Shown: one piece after another, positions 1-8,944 of the stretch
How positions within the stretch are numbered: position 1 is the first letter of the stretch
How the letters are laid out: every line of letters begins with the position of its first letter
Assembly: GCF_000350525.1 (NCBI RefSeq)
Contig: NZ_AOCN01000022.1
Location: 479,572 to 543,571, forward strand
Length of the DNA stretch: 64,000 bases
DNA from: Leucobacter salsicius M1-8
Lineage (GTDB): Bacteria; Actinomycetota; Actinomycetes; Actinomycetales; Microbacteriaceae
Reading direction: 5' to 3'
Position numbers and translations under genes: made by a program
The notes under the pieces: model-generated
Databases searched by the model: none
What the model was told of the DNA's origin: nothing
What the model saw: only the letters and a program-made list of their open reading frames with translations

Positions 1-234
1 ACCTGGGCGAGTGGGGCCCTCCAGTCACTGCTCGCGCTCTTTGCCGATTACGGGAGCTTGCGGGTGGCGACCGCCGTGGCCGAAGAGCTGGGGCTCATCG
101 GGGAGGGGTCGCTGCCGCGGCCGCTTCACGGGCTTAGCGCCGCAGGGCGCGACCGCGTGCGGGAGGCGTTACGTGTGAGCGGATGCTTGGATTCGGATCT
201 TGATTTGGATCGTGTTGCTGAGGCGGTGTCCTAG
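1..234 (+). CDS. C-terminal part of a dihydrodipicolinate synthase (DapA) family protein
   Basis: An open frame enters from the left edge and stops with TAG at 232-234, giving 77 residues. It contains LRVATAVAEELGLIGEG followed by LPRPLHGLSAAGRDRVREAL. This resembles the last helices of DapA/NanA-type TIM-barrel aldolases, which often end in a Pro-rich segment before a final helix. Those enzymes condense or cleave pyruvate with an aldehyde in the cytoplasm. The catalytic Lys and Tyr lie outside the window, so the substrate cannot be inferred. The tail after the last helix is Asp-rich. Confidence 0.55.
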   Translation, partial: TWASGALQSLLALFADYGSLRVATAVAEELGLIGEGSLPRPLHGLSAAGRDRVREALRVSGCLDSDLDLDRVAEAVS

Positions 235-443
235 ACCATGGCCGCTGTCTGCACCGCCTCCACGGCTCTGCTCCAGTCTCAGTGGCGCAAATCTGAGTCA
301 GTCATTGCTCCAGTAGCTTCGTTACATATCCTCATTAAGCGCCATGGTCACGATGTTTTGGCGTTCGGGATTAGTGCTGGTGATGGTGCTGGCGTGCTGC
401 GGTTCGTTGAGTTTTCGGAGTCACCCTCTCGGGTCGAGCTGCC
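235..443. other. Intergenic, no supported gene
   Basis: About 200 bases between the DapA-family stop and the next gene. A short frame from 344 would encode a signal-like peptide (LVLVMVLACC), but it overlaps the better-supported membrane protein and lacks a ribosome binding site. I see no terminator with a T-run. Confidence 0.4.
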
Positions 444-1052
444 GTGAGTTTCGAGGAGCGGGGGCCCTCGGCCTTGGTCTTGGTTCCCAACCCGCGCACG
501 CCAGCGCGCCCGATGGCGTTTACTGGCGGTGAGTATTGGCGCGGCCTGTGGTGGACGCTCGTGGTTTTCAATGTGGGGTTTCCGCTGCTGTTGATCTTGT
601 GGATGTTCGCCCCGCACGTGTTAGCGGAGGGGGCCGCGGCCCCCGGTGAACAGTGGGGTGTGTCTCTTGTGAACAACCTCGCCATGACTGCGATGTTTGC
701 AATTCCCATCTCGGGTTTCGCGGCGGTGGCCTACGGGGGTTTTGCCGCGTACGGGCTTGGCCTCCTGCTGCGGAGGGTGGCAAGTCGCTGGCTGCACCGC
801 ACGGCATTCTTCGCGCTCGGGGTTGGGGTGGGGGCTGTCGCAGTGTTGCTGTTTGGGCTCACGCTGGGAGGGGTGCCCTTGGGTGACCTGATCTACCCGG
901 CGGCACTGTGGACCGGCGTCAGTGTTTGTGCGGGGTGGGGGATTACGAGTCGGCGAGCGCTGCGTGCGGATGCGGGTGAGGGGGTGACTGTCGCCGTGGA
1001 TGAGGAAGAGGAGGGTTGGTGGGAGTCAAGGCGTTGGGAGTCGAAGTCTTGA
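444..1052 (+). CDS. Hypothetical membrane protein, 202 aa
   Basis: I do not recognise a family. There are about four hydrophobic segments: around residues 35-55 (WWTLVVFNVGFPLLLILW), 75-100, 115-135 and 140-160. The C-terminal tail is charged and acidic (VDEEEEGWW). The GTG start at 444 has no good ribosome binding site. An ATG at 513 (MAFTGGEYW) just before the first membrane segment is an equally plausible start and would remove a Pro-rich N-terminus. The gene lies upstream of the SOS-controlled HNH gene but is not obviously in its operon. Confidence 0.6.
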   Translation: MSFEERGPSALVLVPNPRTPARPMAFTGGEYWRGLWWTLVVFNVGFPLLLILWMFAPHVLAEGAAAPGEQWGVSLVNNLAMTAMFAIPISGFAAVAYGGFAAYGLGLLLRRVASRWLHRTAFFALGVGVGAVAVLLFGLTLGGVPLGDLIYPAALWTGVSVCAGWGITSRRALRADAGEGVTVAVDEEEEGWWESRRWESKS

Positions 1053-1085
1053 GCTTCGAGAGCGAGCGAGTTCGTCCAAAATTAT

Positions 1086-1103
1086 TTCGAACATAGTTTC
1101 GAA
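1086..1103 (+). promoter_or_regulatory. LexA (SOS) box upstream of the DUF222/HNH gene
   Basis: The 18-mer TTCGAACATAGTTTCGAA contains TCGAAC-ATAG-TTTCGA. It matches the actinobacterial SOS box TCGAAC-N4-GTTCGA at 11 of 12 defined positions. It ends 7 bases before the -10 hexamer TAAAAT (1111-1116), which itself sits 6 bases from the ATG at 1123. A bound repressor would block the promoter. Confidence 0.8.
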
Positions 1104-1110
1104 TTGGTGG

Positions 1111-1116
1111 TAAAAT
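1111..1116 (+). promoter_or_regulatory. -10 hexamer TAAAAT, probable leaderless start
   Basis: TAAAAT followed by GGGATC and then ATG. The expected transcription start coincides with the start codon, and no Shine-Dalgarno sequence is present. Confidence 0.6.
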
Positions 1117-1122
1117 GGGATC

Positions 1123-3438
1123 ATGTCCAGCAAAGATGCCGAGGTTGATGATCTCGATGTGACGGGTGCCGCAGCGCATGTCGTCACAGACCTGGGTGGG
1201 CTCGCGGCGAGGCTGGGCATGCACGAGTTTTCGGGTCTGTCTGATGATGCGTTGCTGTCGGTGACGCAGGAGTTGGAGCGGGCGTCTCGGCGCGTGCAGG
1301 CCCTGCTGGTGTTGGCCGCGGGTGCGGTGTCGGATCGGTGTCTCGGGGTGCCGTCGGAGTCGCTTTCGGGTCGTCGCGGCTGCCGTGACGGGGCCGAGTT
1401 GCTGCAGCGGGTGTCGTTGCTGCCGGGGTCGGTGGTGCGGCAGCGGGTGTCGTTTGCTGATCTGACGCGGCCGATGCCGGGCTTTTCGGCGGGAGAGATT
1501 CCGCCCCGGTATCCGGCGATCGCGCAAGCGTTTTATGCGGGGGATCTGCCGTGGGAGTCGGCGCTGTTGCTGACGAAGTCGTTGGGGTCGGTGCCGGGCT
1601 GGGTGGACCCGGAACGGGTCGCGGTCGCGGAACGCTGCCTCGTGAATCAGGCAGCGGGGTATCCCGAGGGGTGCGGGCTCGATGCGGATGGTGCGGCGGT
1701 GCTGGACCCTGGTGCGGATAACGCTGGTGATGGTTCTGATGCCTGCAGTCCGGTGGCGGGTGCTGCCAGCGTGCCGCTCGACACGGACACACTGCGGCAG
1801 GTGTGCGCGTTCTGGTGTACATCGCTCGATCAGGACGGACCGGAGCCCGATGACGAGGGACAACTGGCCCGCAGATTCTTTCGGCTCGGGCGGGTACGCA
1901 ATGGGTTGGTGCCGGTGCGTGGGGCGTTGCTGCCTGAGGTTGCGGCGCTACTCGGAAACCTCGTGACGGGTGTGAATTCCCCGAAGACGTCGACGAACCT
2001 GACGGGTCCTGACGCAGACACGGTCGAGCAGGCTGGTGGCAGAGCGGTGGATGAGTCGACTGGCGGTGTTCGGCTCCCTCAGGTTGCCGGCGAAGCCGAG
2101 GCTGGTATTGGCGATGCTGACACGGAAAGTGTCATCGCAGGCGGTTTTGTCGACGCAGACGCAGATGGAGTCGATGCTGACGACGGGTTCGGGAGCGCTG
2201 GCCTCACCGATGCCGCGCTCACTTCCGCTTCCGCAGGTGCTGCAGGTGCCGCAGGTGCGCCGGGTGTGCGCCGGTCGGGGTCCGGAGTGCGGTTCGTGGA
2301 GGGTGACGACCCCGAACCGGTACTCGTGCCGGTGGCAGGGGACGCCAGGTCGTCGGGGCAGAAGATGCATGATGCGCTGATGGTGATCGCGCAGATCGCC
2401 GGACGGGCGGCTGATATGCCGATGCTCGGTGGCGCGCCGGTGACGGTGTTGATCCAGACGACCCAGGCAGACCTCGCGGCGGGCCTGGTCCGCGAGGTCG
2501 CCGAGCTCGGATCATTAGCTGGCGCTGAGCCTGGAGCTTGCACAAGCACAAGCACCGACCCTGACGCCGGGCAGGCGGGAGTTGCGTGGCTCCACGGACA
2601 CGACGGGATCCCCGTACCGGTGACTGCTGCGACCGTGCGCCACAGCGTTTGTGCCGGAGCGACCCAGAAAGTCCTCATCGACAACGACGGCCGCATCCTC
2701 GGGATATCGAGCCCCACCCGCATCTTCACACCGCATCAGCGGCGCGCGATCGCGGCCCGCGACGGCGGCTGCATCATCCCGGGGTGCACGGTGCCGGCGA
2801 CATGGTGCGAGGTACACCACGTGACACCATGGGCAGAAGGTGGCCCGACGACCACCGACAACGGGGTGCTGTTGTGTTGGTGGCATCACCGCAGTATCGA
2901 GGTCAGTGGCTGGCATGTTCGCATGGTGCGGGGCAAGCCCGAGGTGTTAGCGCCGAGGTGGGTGGATCCTGAGCTGGAGTGGCGGCCGGCGCGGCCGCTG
3001 TGGGGGCCGCGATGGCGCGCACCTCCGGGAAACCGGTGCCGGGTACGCCAGGTACGCCAGGTACGCCGGGTACGCCGGGTACGCCGAGCAAGCCGAGCAA
3101 GCCGAGCAAACCAAGGAAGCCCAGTAAGCCAAGCGAGCCGAGTGCTCCGCTGTGGGGACCAGAAGTGTCTCTGGCGCGGCAGCGATAGTGCACAAAACCT
3201 CCCGGGGCAGAACTCTGCCCCGGGAGGTGTTTTGCTGCCGTACAGTTCCGCGCGAGAGTTACCGACCGCTACCCGTGTGCCAGGAGTACACGGAGCGTGC
3301 GAGGGCCTCGTCGACTACGAGTTCAGTAATCAGGCCGGCAGCGAGTGCGCCGCGCAGACTGTCACGCTTCGAGGTACTCGAAACAACGCACAAGCGGTGA
3401 GGGATCTCTCGAATCGCGTCGAGCGAAGGCCCGCTTGA
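1123..3438 (+). CDS. DUF222 / HNH endonuclease domain protein (13E12-repeat type), probable C-terminal frameshift
   Basis: The N-terminal half (to about residue 290) is the DUF222 helical domain seen in actinobacterial 13E12-repeat proteins. A low-complexity Asp/Ala/Gly-rich insert follows (about residues 290-420). The HNH nuclease module is near residues 545-600, with GGCIIPGCTVP, CEVHHVTPWAEGG and LLCWWHH, giving the expected Cys and His ligands. The family is thought to act on DNA after damage, and several mycobacterial members are LexA targets, which fits the SOS box here. After the HNH domain this frame becomes Arg/Val-rich, runs through a strong terminator at 3197-3228, and then goes antisense into the next gene. 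The alternative frame stops neatly at 3188 just before that terminator. A one-base shift near 2950-3040 is therefore likely, and the true end is probably 3188. Confidence 0.75.
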   Translation: MSSKDAEVDDLDVTGAAAHVVTDLGGLAARLGMHEFSGLSDDALLSVTQELERASRRVQALLVLAAGAVSDRCLGVPSESLSGRRGCRDGAELLQRVSLLPGSVVRQRVSFADLTRPMPGFSAGEIPPRYPAIAQAFYAGDLPWESALLLTKSLGSVPGWVDPERVAVAERCLVNQAAGYPEGCGLDADGAAVLDPGADNAGDGSDACSPVAGAASVPLDTDTLRQVCAFWCTSLDQDGPEPDDEGQLARRFFRLGRVRNGLVPVRGALLPEVAALLGNLVTGVNSPKTSTNLTGPDADTVEQAGGRAVDESTGGVRLPQVAGEAEAGIGDADTESVIAGGFVDADADGVDADDGFGSAGLTDAALTSASAGAAGAAGAPGVRRSGSGVRFVEGDDPEPVLVPVAGDARSSGQKMHDALMVIAQIAGRAADMPMLGGAPVTVLIQTTQADLAAGLVREVAELGSLAGAEPGACTSTSTDPDAGQAGVAWLHGHDGIPVPVTAATVRHSVCAGATQKVLIDNDGRILGISSPTRIFTPHQRRAIAARDGGCIIPGCTVPATWCEVHHVTPWAEGGPTTTDNGVLLCWWHHRSIEVSGWHVRMVRGKPEVLAPRWVDPELEWRPARPLWGPRWRAPPGNRCRVRQVRQVRRVRRVRRASRASRANQGSPVSQASRVLRCGDQKCLWRGSDSAQNLPGQNSAPGGVLLPYSSARELPTATRVPGVHGACEGLVDYEFSNQAGSECAAQTVTLRGTRNNAQAVRDLSNRVERRPA
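3042..3140 (+). repeat. Eleven tandem 9-bp units
   Basis: Five copies of GGTACGCCR are followed by six degenerate AGCAAGCCG-like units. In the frame ending at 3188 they read Gly-Thr-Pro five times and then Ser-Lys-Pro-type triplets, a Pro-rich tail. In the frame of the upstream HNH domain they read as Arg/Val repeats. Units of 9 bp change length without changing frame. Confidence 0.85.
3197..3234. terminator. Strong (bidirectional) terminator
   Basis: A 14-bp perfect stem, ACCTCCCGGGGCAG / CTGCCCCGGGAGGT, has loop AACT, with AAAA before and TTTT after it. It would serve both the HNH gene and the convergent regulator. Confidence 0.85.
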
Positions 3439-4266
3439 GCGGGCATTCAGGTCGATACCGTCATCGCTGCCGTCGGCGCGGTAAAAGACGGTGGCGCAGT
3501 CTCCGACGATGCCGTATTGCTTCACCGCGGCCTTGTCCGCCTTGTCGAGATAGCCTCCCGAGTACACATGCGATGGAAGCTCGGCCCTGGGCGATCCCAG
3601 CCCAAACATGAACAGTCCGGCTCGTGCCTGCCGCTCACGCACAGCCTGCACACTGCGCTCGCGCCACATCGCAAGCTTGGTGTTGGGGTCATCAAACAGC
3701 GCGGGCACCGGAAACTCATGCACCGACATTTGAAAAGCCGAGGCGAACCTGCCGAGGAGCTCACCAGCGTAGGAGACACCGGTGGTGCGCAGGTTCACTG
3801 CGCCATTCATCTGCACGACGTGCGAGTCATGCGTGGGCTTCGCAGGAAGGTGGCTCGCCACCGCAGACAGAGTTGAACCCCAGGCAACCCCTACCGTGAG
3901 CTGCGATCGAACCGCCTGCGCGAGCACCCCGGCCGCAGCGTGGGCGGTACGGTCTAGCCGTTCCAGTTCTGTTGCCCGGGCAGGAGCGCGCACGACGTGC
4001 GCGGTGACGCCGAGCGTATTGGCAAACCACGTCTCAAGCTCGTTCTGCGCGGCCTCGGGGGAGTGAATCGTAATCTCAACGAGGCCGGTCTCGCGTGCAA
4101 ACGACAGCAGCCGAGACACCGACGAACGCGACACCCTCAGCTCCTGGGCGATCGTTTCCATGGTGAGGTCCTGTTGGTAGTACAGGCGCGCGGCGCTGAG
4201 CGCTTGCTCAGCGCGGGGTGCGCGAAGTGCACGGGCTGCACGTGGCGCGCGTGAATGCGGTGACAT
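3259..4266 (-). CDS. SorC-family sugar-binding transcriptional regulator of the glycerol locus
   Basis: A 335-residue DNA-binding regulator. An N-terminal HTH (ARLYYQQDLTMETIAQELRVSRSSVSRLLSFAR, about residues 25-57) precedes the SorC/DeoR-type effector-binding domain (VAWGSTLSAVASHL, LFMFGLGSPRAEL, GIVGDCATVFYRADG). The family responds to phosphorylated sugars or polyols. The ATG at 4266 is chosen because GGAGG sits 6-8 bases upstream on this strand. An in-frame ATG at 4314 would overlap the palindromic operator. The gene is divergent from glpD-glpF-glpK, so glycerol or glycerol-3-phosphate control of that operon is likely. It is convergent with the HNH gene and shares its terminator. Confidence 0.8.
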   Translation of the reverse strand: MSPHSRAPRAARALRAPRAEQALSAARLYYQQDLTMETIAQELRVSRSSVSRLLSFARETGLVEITIHSPEAAQNELETWFANTLGVTAHVVRAPARATELERLDRTAHAAAGVLAQAVRSQLTVGVAWGSTLSAVASHLPAKPTHDSHVVQMNGAVNLRTTGVSYAGELLGRFASAFQMSVHEFPVPALFDDPNTKLAMWRERSVQAVRERQARAGLFMFGLGSPRAELPSHVYSGGYLDKADKAAVKQYGIVGDCATVFYRADGSDDGIDLNARSSGPSLDAIREIPHRLCVVSSTSKRDSLRGALAAGLITELVVDEALARSVYSWHTGSGR

Positions 4267-4299
4267 CTGGCCTCCGAGGTCTCGAGCAAGTAGCAAAAC

Positions 4300-4313
4300 T
4301 GCACATATGTGCA
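4300..4313. promoter_or_regulatory. Palindromic operator between the SorC regulator and glpD
   Basis: TGCACATATGTGCA is a perfect 14-bp palindrome in the divergent intergenic region. It is flanked by GCAAAACT on one side and AGTTTGC on the other, which are themselves roughly inverted. It is the obvious candidate site for the adjacent regulator. Confidence 0.6.
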
Positions 4314-4388
4314 TCTAGTTTGCACCCTTGACCAGTTGAGTCTCAAGCTTGAGGCGTGCAACAACAGTCAAATAATTCGGGGGAGACC

Positions 4389-6113
4389 GTGTCGCAAGAA
4401 GAGACGCCCAGCGCAGCTAGCCGTATTGCGGGGCTCACGAGCCGTCCCAACGCGCGCGTTTTGGTGATTGGCGCTGGCATTAACGGCATCGCGACCTTCC
4501 GCGACCTCGCACTCCAGGGCGTTGACGTCGCACTCGTAGAACGCGGCGACTACGTCTCGGGAGCTTCGTCAGCCTCGAGCCACATGGTGCACGGCGGTAT
4601 TCGCTACCTCGAGAACGGCGAGTTCCGGCTCGTCAAGGAATCGGTGACCGAGCGCAACGGTCTGTTGCGTATCGCTCCTCACTACGTGAAGCCGCTTGAG
4701 ACCACGATTCCGATTTACAAGACATTCTCGGGAATCCTGTCGGCACCGTTCCGGCTGCTCATCACGCACGGTCGCGGTAAGCCGAACGAACGCGGCGCAT
4801 TCCTGATCAAAATCGGGCTCATGATGTACGACACCTTCTCGCGCGACGGCGGCCACGTGCCCAAGCACCGGTTCCTCGGCAAGAAGCGTTCGCTAGCCGA
4901 GCTGCCCGATATCAACCCGAGCCTGAAGTACACGGCCACCTACTACGACGCCTCGATGCACGACCCCGAGCGCCTCGCGCTCGACGTGCTGTGGGACGGC
5001 ATCGAAACGGGCAGCCATGCTCGGGCCGCAAACTACGTCTCGGCCGTCGGTCATTCTGCAAACGGCGTGCGCCTGCGCGACGAGCTCACGGGCAACGAAT
5101 TCGACTTCGCCGCTGACCTCGTGGTCAACACGAGCGGCCCCTGGACCGATCTCACGAACGAGGCTCTCGGCCAGGAGACTCAGTTCATGGGCGGCACCAA
5201 GGGCTCGCACGTCGTGCTCGACCACCCCGAGCTGCTCGCGGCCACCCGCGGCCGTGAGATCTTCTTCGAGCACTCCGACGGCCGCATCGTACTGATCTAC
5301 CCGCTCAAGGACCGCGTGCTCGTGGGCACCACCGACATCAACGCCGACCCGCGCGAGGCGAGCGTCTGCACCGACGACGAGGTGGACTACTTCTTTGATC
5401 TCGTGGGCCACGTGTTCCCCCAGATCGAGATCAAGCGCGAGGACATCGTCTACTCGTTCTCGGGCATTCGCCCGTTGCCGAAGCACGACGACACAGCCCC
5501 CGGCTTCGTGTCGCGCGACTACCGCATCGTCGAGGGCAAGATGGGTTCAACCCCCACGCTCAGCCTCGTGGGTGGCAAGTGGACGACGTTCCGCGCCCTC
5601 GCGGAGCATCTCTCCACCGAGGTCATGAATCGCATCGGCGGCAAGCGCACGGTCGACACTGCCGATCTGGCGATCGGCGGCGGCCGTGATTTCCCGGCAT
5701 CCGACGACGCCAAACGCCTCTGGATCACCTCGCATGGTGACGGCCGCGATCAGGCCCTCGTCGAGACGCTACTTGAGCGCTACGGCACCCGCGCGGCGAC
5801 GCTGCTGGCGGAGCTGCCCGAGCAGCTGACCGAGCTCGCCCACGCCCCGGGCTACTACGCCGAGGAGCTCGCCTACCTCGCGCGCACCGAGCAGATCGTT
5901 CACCTGGACGATCTCCTCAAACGTCGCACCTCGATCGCGTTCCGCGGCCACCTCACGAGCGAGCTCCTGGAAGAGCTCGCCGCGGTGCTCGCCACCGAAC
6001 TCGGTTGGAGCGACGAAACACGCGCTGACGAGATCGCGCGCGCGATCCGGACCCTGCGCGATGCTCATCGCATCGAGCTTGGCGCGACCGGCCTTACGCC
6101 GCAGCTCGGCTGA
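4389..6113 (+). CDS. glpD: Glycerol-3-phosphate dehydrogenase, FAD-dependent
   Basis: GlpD oxidises sn-glycerol-3-phosphate to dihydroxyacetone phosphate at the membrane and passes electrons to quinones. The 574-residue protein has the FAD Rossmann motif VLVIGAGINGIATFRDLALQG near residue 24, the substrate-binding segment SSASSHMVHGGIRYLE, the late FAD motif TPTLSLVGGKWTTFRALAEH, and the usual C-terminal helical domain. The GTG at 4389 is preferred because GGGGGAG lies 4-10 bases upstream. The GTG at 4356 would add 11 poorly conserved residues. It heads a tight operon: glpF starts 6 bases after its stop. Confidence 0.93.
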   Translation: MSQEETPSAASRIAGLTSRPNARVLVIGAGINGIATFRDLALQGVDVALVERGDYVSGASSASSHMVHGGIRYLENGEFRLVKESVTERNGLLRIAPHYVKPLETTIPIYKTFSGILSAPFRLLITHGRGKPNERGAFLIKIGLMMYDTFSRDGGHVPKHRFLGKKRSLAELPDINPSLKYTATYYDASMHDPERLALDVLWDGIETGSHARAANYVSAVGHSANGVRLRDELTGNEFDFAADLVVNTSGPWTDLTNEALGQETQFMGGTKGSHVVLDHPELLAATRGREIFFEHSDGRIVLIYPLKDRVLVGTTDINADPREASVCTDDEVDYFFDLVGHVFPQIEIKREDIVYSFSGIRPLPKHDDTAPGFVSRDYRIVEGKMGSTPTLSLVGGKWTTFRALAEHLSTEVMNRIGGKRTVDTADLAIGGGRDFPASDDAKRLWITSHGDGRDQALVETLLERYGTRAATLLAELPEQLTELAHAPGYYAEELAYLARTEQIVHLDDLLKRRTSIAFRGHLTSELLEELAAVLATELGWSDETRADEIARAIRTLRDAHRIELGATGLTPQLG

Positions 6114-6118
6114 GCCTC

Positions 6119-6880
6119 ATGACCGAAGTTCATCTCGGGCTCTACTTCGTCTCGGAGTTTGTAGGCACCGCGCTCCTCGTCCTGCTCGGATGCGGCGTCG
6201 TCGCGAACGTTGCTCTAGCCAAGACGAAGGGCAACGCCGGCGGCGTCGCCATGGTCACGTGGGGGTGGGGGTTCGCGGTCTTCGCGGGCGTCCTCGCTTC
6301 GGCGTACTCCGGCGGCATCGTCAACCCGGCCGTCGCGCTCGGGTTGCTCATCTCGGGCAAAATTTCGGGCGTCATGTTTGGCGTCGCAATCGTCGCTGAA
6401 GTACTCGGCGCCATCGTCGGGGCGACCCTGTGCTGGCTGACCTACCGCAATCACTTCGCAGAAGAGCCGGATCCCGCCGCCAAACTGGGCGTCTTTGCGA
6501 CAGGGCCGGCGATCCGGAACTACCCAGCAAACCTGGTGACCGAGATCATTGGCACCTTCGTGCTCATGTTCGTGATTTTTGCGTTCGCAGATTTTGGCGA
6601 CATCCAAGTGGGTGTGCCGGGGGGCCTTGGCCCCATGATGGCGATGCCCGTCGCGTTTCTCGTCGTGGGCATCGGGATGTCTCTGGGTGGCCCGACCGGC
6701 TACGCGATCAACCCTGCCCGTGACCTGGGCCCGCGGATTGCTCATGCGATCTTGCCCATCAAGGGCAAGGGTCCGAGTGACTGGAGCTATGCCTGGGTGC
6801 CGGTCGTGGGACCCTTCGTGGGCGCCGGGCTCGCGGCACTCTCGGCCCCACTACTGCTCGACTTGGCTCAGGCCGTCTAA
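6119..6880 (+). CDS. glpF: Glycerol uptake facilitator (MIP/aquaporin family)
   Basis: A 253-residue channel with six predicted transmembrane helices and both half-helix signatures: NPAVALG in the first half and NPARDLGPR in the second. The Asp after the second NPAR is typical of glycerol-conducting members rather than strict water channels. It passes glycerol into the cell for GlpK. It is translationally close to glpD (6-base gap) and followed by glpK. Confidence 0.92.
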   Translation: MTEVHLGLYFVSEFVGTALLVLLGCGVVANVALAKTKGNAGGVAMVTWGWGFAVFAGVLASAYSGGIVNPAVALGLLISGKISGVMFGVAIVAEVLGAIVGATLCWLTYRNHFAEEPDPAAKLGVFATGPAIRNYPANLVTEIIGTFVLMFVIFAFADFGDIQVGVPGGLGPMMAMPVAFLVVGIGMSLGGPTGYAINPARDLGPRIAHAILPIKGKGPSDWSYAWVPVVGPFVGAGLAALSAPLLLDLAQAV

Positions 6881-6971
6881 TCTGGGGCTACCGCACCTCG
6901 CGCGCACAGATCCTTGCACACTCTCACCGTTTCTCGACCTCACCAGACACCTCACCTGAAGGAGCAGCACA

Positions 6972-8483
6972 GTGGCTGAATACATCATTGCCATCGACCA
7001 GGGCACCACTTCGTCGCGCGCGATGATCTTTGACCACGGCGGCAACATCATTTCCGTCGGGCAGAAAGAGCACGAGCAGATCATGCCCCAGGCTGGCTGG
7101 GTCGAGCACGATGCGGTCGAGATTTGGCAGAACGTGCAGGAGGTGATCGGCATCGCGCTCGGGCGCGCTGACCTGACCCGCCACGACATCGAGGCGATCG
7201 GCATCACGAACCAGCGCGAGACCGCGGTGGTCTGGGACCGTCGCACCGGTCGCCCGATCTACAACGCAATCGTGTGGCAAGACACGCGCACACAGCCGAT
7301 CGTCGACCGGCTCGCGGCCGAGGGTGGCGTCGAGCGATTCAAAGCCATCGTCGGGCTGCCGCTCGCCACCTACTTCTCGGGCACGAAGGTCGCGTGGATC
7401 CTCGAGAATGTCGATGGCGCGCGCGAGGCTGCCGACGCCGGGCACCTGATGTTTGGTACGACCGACAGCTGGGTGATCTGGAACCTCACGGGCGGTGTCG
7501 AAGGCGGGGTGCACGTCACCGACGTTACGAACGCCTCGCGCACCATGTTCATGGACCTCGAGACGCTCGACTGGCGCGACGACATCCTCGAAGCCTTCGG
7601 CGTGCCCCGCTCGATGCTGCCCGAAATCAAGTCCTCGTCGGAGGTTTACGGGTACGCCGAGGACTCGTCGCTGCTGCGCGAAACCCCCATCTCGGGAGTG
7701 CTCGGTGACCAGCAGGCCGCGACGTTTGGTCAGGCCGCGTTCCGATCGGGCGAAAGCAAGAACACGTACGGCACCGGCTGCTTCCTAATCTTCAACACGG
7801 GCGAAGAGATCGTGCACTCGAAGAACGGGCTGCTCACGACCGTCGGGTTCAAGCTCGGCGACGGCCCCGCGCACTACGCGCTTGAGGGGTCGATCGCCGT
7901 CACCGGATCACTGATCCAGTGGCTGCGGGATCAGCTCGGCATCATCGAGAGCGCCCCCGAGGTCGAGAAGCTCGCGAGCTCGGTCGAGAACAACGGCGGC
8001 GTGTACTTCGTGCCCGCGTTCTCGGGACTCTTCGCGCCCTACTGGCGCCCCGATGCGCGCGGTGCCATCGTGGGACTCACGCGCTACGCCAACCGCGGCC
8101 ATATCGCGCGGGCAGCACTCGAGGCCGTCGCGTTTCAGACGCGCGACGTGCTCGACGCTGTCAACGCCGACGCGGGTGTCGCACTCACCGAGCTCAAGGT
8201 CGACGGCGGCATGGTCGCCAACGATGCGCTGATGCAGTTCCAGGCCGACGTGCTGGGCGTGCCCGTCGTGCGCCCCGTCGTCGCTGAAACGACCGCGCTC
8301 GGCGCGGCCTACGCTGCCGGCCTCGCGGTCGGATTCTGGGACAGCCTCGACGGCCTGCGCGCCAATTGGCAGGAGCAGCAGCGCTGGGAGCCCGCGATGG
8401 CGGCCGAGGACCGCGACCGCGAGCTGCGACTGTGGCGCAAGGCCGTCACCAAGTCCATGGATTGGGTGGACGAGGACGTATAA
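6972..8483 (+). CDS. glpK: Glycerol kinase
   Basis: GlpK phosphorylates glycerol to glycerol-3-phosphate, trapping what GlpF admits and feeding GlpD. The 503 residues are normal family length. Visible features are the FGGY-type N-terminal motif [15 protein letters not shown], the region [38 protein letters not shown] and [19 protein letters not shown]. The GTG start is preceded by AAGGAG. It is the last gene of the glp operon. Confidence 0.95.
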   Translation: MAEYIIAIDQGTTSSRAMIFDHGGNIISVGQKEHEQIMPQAGWVEHDAVEIWQNVQEVIGIALGRADLTRHDIEAIGITNQRETAVVWDRRTGRPIYNAIVWQDTRTQPIVDRLAAEGGVERFKAIVGLPLATYFSGTKVAWILENVDGAREAADAGHLMFGTTDSWVIWNLTGGVEGGVHVTDVTNASRTMFMDLETLDWRDDILEAFGVPRSMLPEIKSSSEVYGYAEDSSLLRETPISGVLGDQQAATFGQAAFRSGESKNTYGTGCFLIFNTGEEIVHSKNGLLTTVGFKLGDGPAHYALEGSIAVTGSLIQWLRDQLGIIESAPEVEKLASSVENNGGVYFVPAFSGLFAPYWRPDARGAIVGLTRYANRGHIARAALEAVAFQTRDVLDAVNADAGVALTELKVDGGMVANDALMQFQADVLGVPVVRPVVAETTALGAAYAAGLAVGFWDSLDGLRANWQEQQRWEPAMAAEDRDRELRLWRKAVTKSMDWVDEDV

Positions 8484-8533
8484 ACGAAGAGGGTTGAAGG
8501 TCACGCCAAGGCTCGCGTCGTAGGCTTGTCGTC

Positions 8534-8902
8534 ATGACCGTGCTCATTGACACCCCGCTGTGGCCCGCCCACGGCAGGCTCTGGGCTCACCTCGTGAGCG
8601 ATCACTCGCTCAGCGAGCTGCACGACTTTGCGTCTGCAAACGGCATTCCGAGGCGCGGTTTCGACCTTGATCACTACGACGTGCCCGCAGACATGCACGA
8701 CCGTCTGATCGCTGCGGGGGCCGAGTACGTGAGCGGCGGCGAGCTCGTGCGTCGGCTCATTGGATCGGGCCTGCGCGTGCGCGCACGCGACCGGGCTGCA
8801 TCTGTTAAGGCCGTGTATATCGGGGCCATGCGCGAAGAGAAAACCGCAACCTCGTTCGTGCGAGTCTCGGTTGAGCAGACGACGGTCACGGTCACCGGGT
8901 AG
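8534..8902 (+). CDS. DUF4031 domain protein
   Basis: A 122-residue cytoplasmic protein. The N-terminal MTVLIDTPLWPAHGRLWAHLVSD and the motif GIPRRGFDLDHYDVP match the DUF4031 family, which is common in actinobacteria and of unknown function. TAGGCT sits 7 bases upstream of the ATG and there is no Shine-Dalgarno sequence, suggesting a leaderless mRNA independent of glpK. Confidence 0.8.
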   Translation: MTVLIDTPLWPAHGRLWAHLVSDHSLSELHDFASANGIPRRGFDLDHYDVPADMHDRLIAAGAEYVSGGELVRRLIGSGLRVRARDRAASVKAVYIGAMREEKTATSFVRVSVEQTTVTVTG

Positions 8903-8944
8903 CCCGATTGGGTGCTTCGCGGGCGGACTCTTAGGCTTGAACGC

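Noticed and set aside
344..532. Open frame with a signal-like N-terminus
   Set aside because: It overlaps the 202-residue membrane protein in another frame and has no ribosome binding site or -10 at a suitable distance.
943..1863. Long minus-strand frame opposite the DUF222 gene
   Set aside because: Arg/His/Pro-rich translation typical of the antisense of a high-GC gene; no family features.
3042..3140. Repeated units considered as a CRISPR array or phase-variable tract
   Set aside because: Units are 9 bp with no spacers, so not CRISPR. Changes by 9 bp keep the frame, so they cannot switch the gene on and off. No CRISPR array was seen anywhere in the window.
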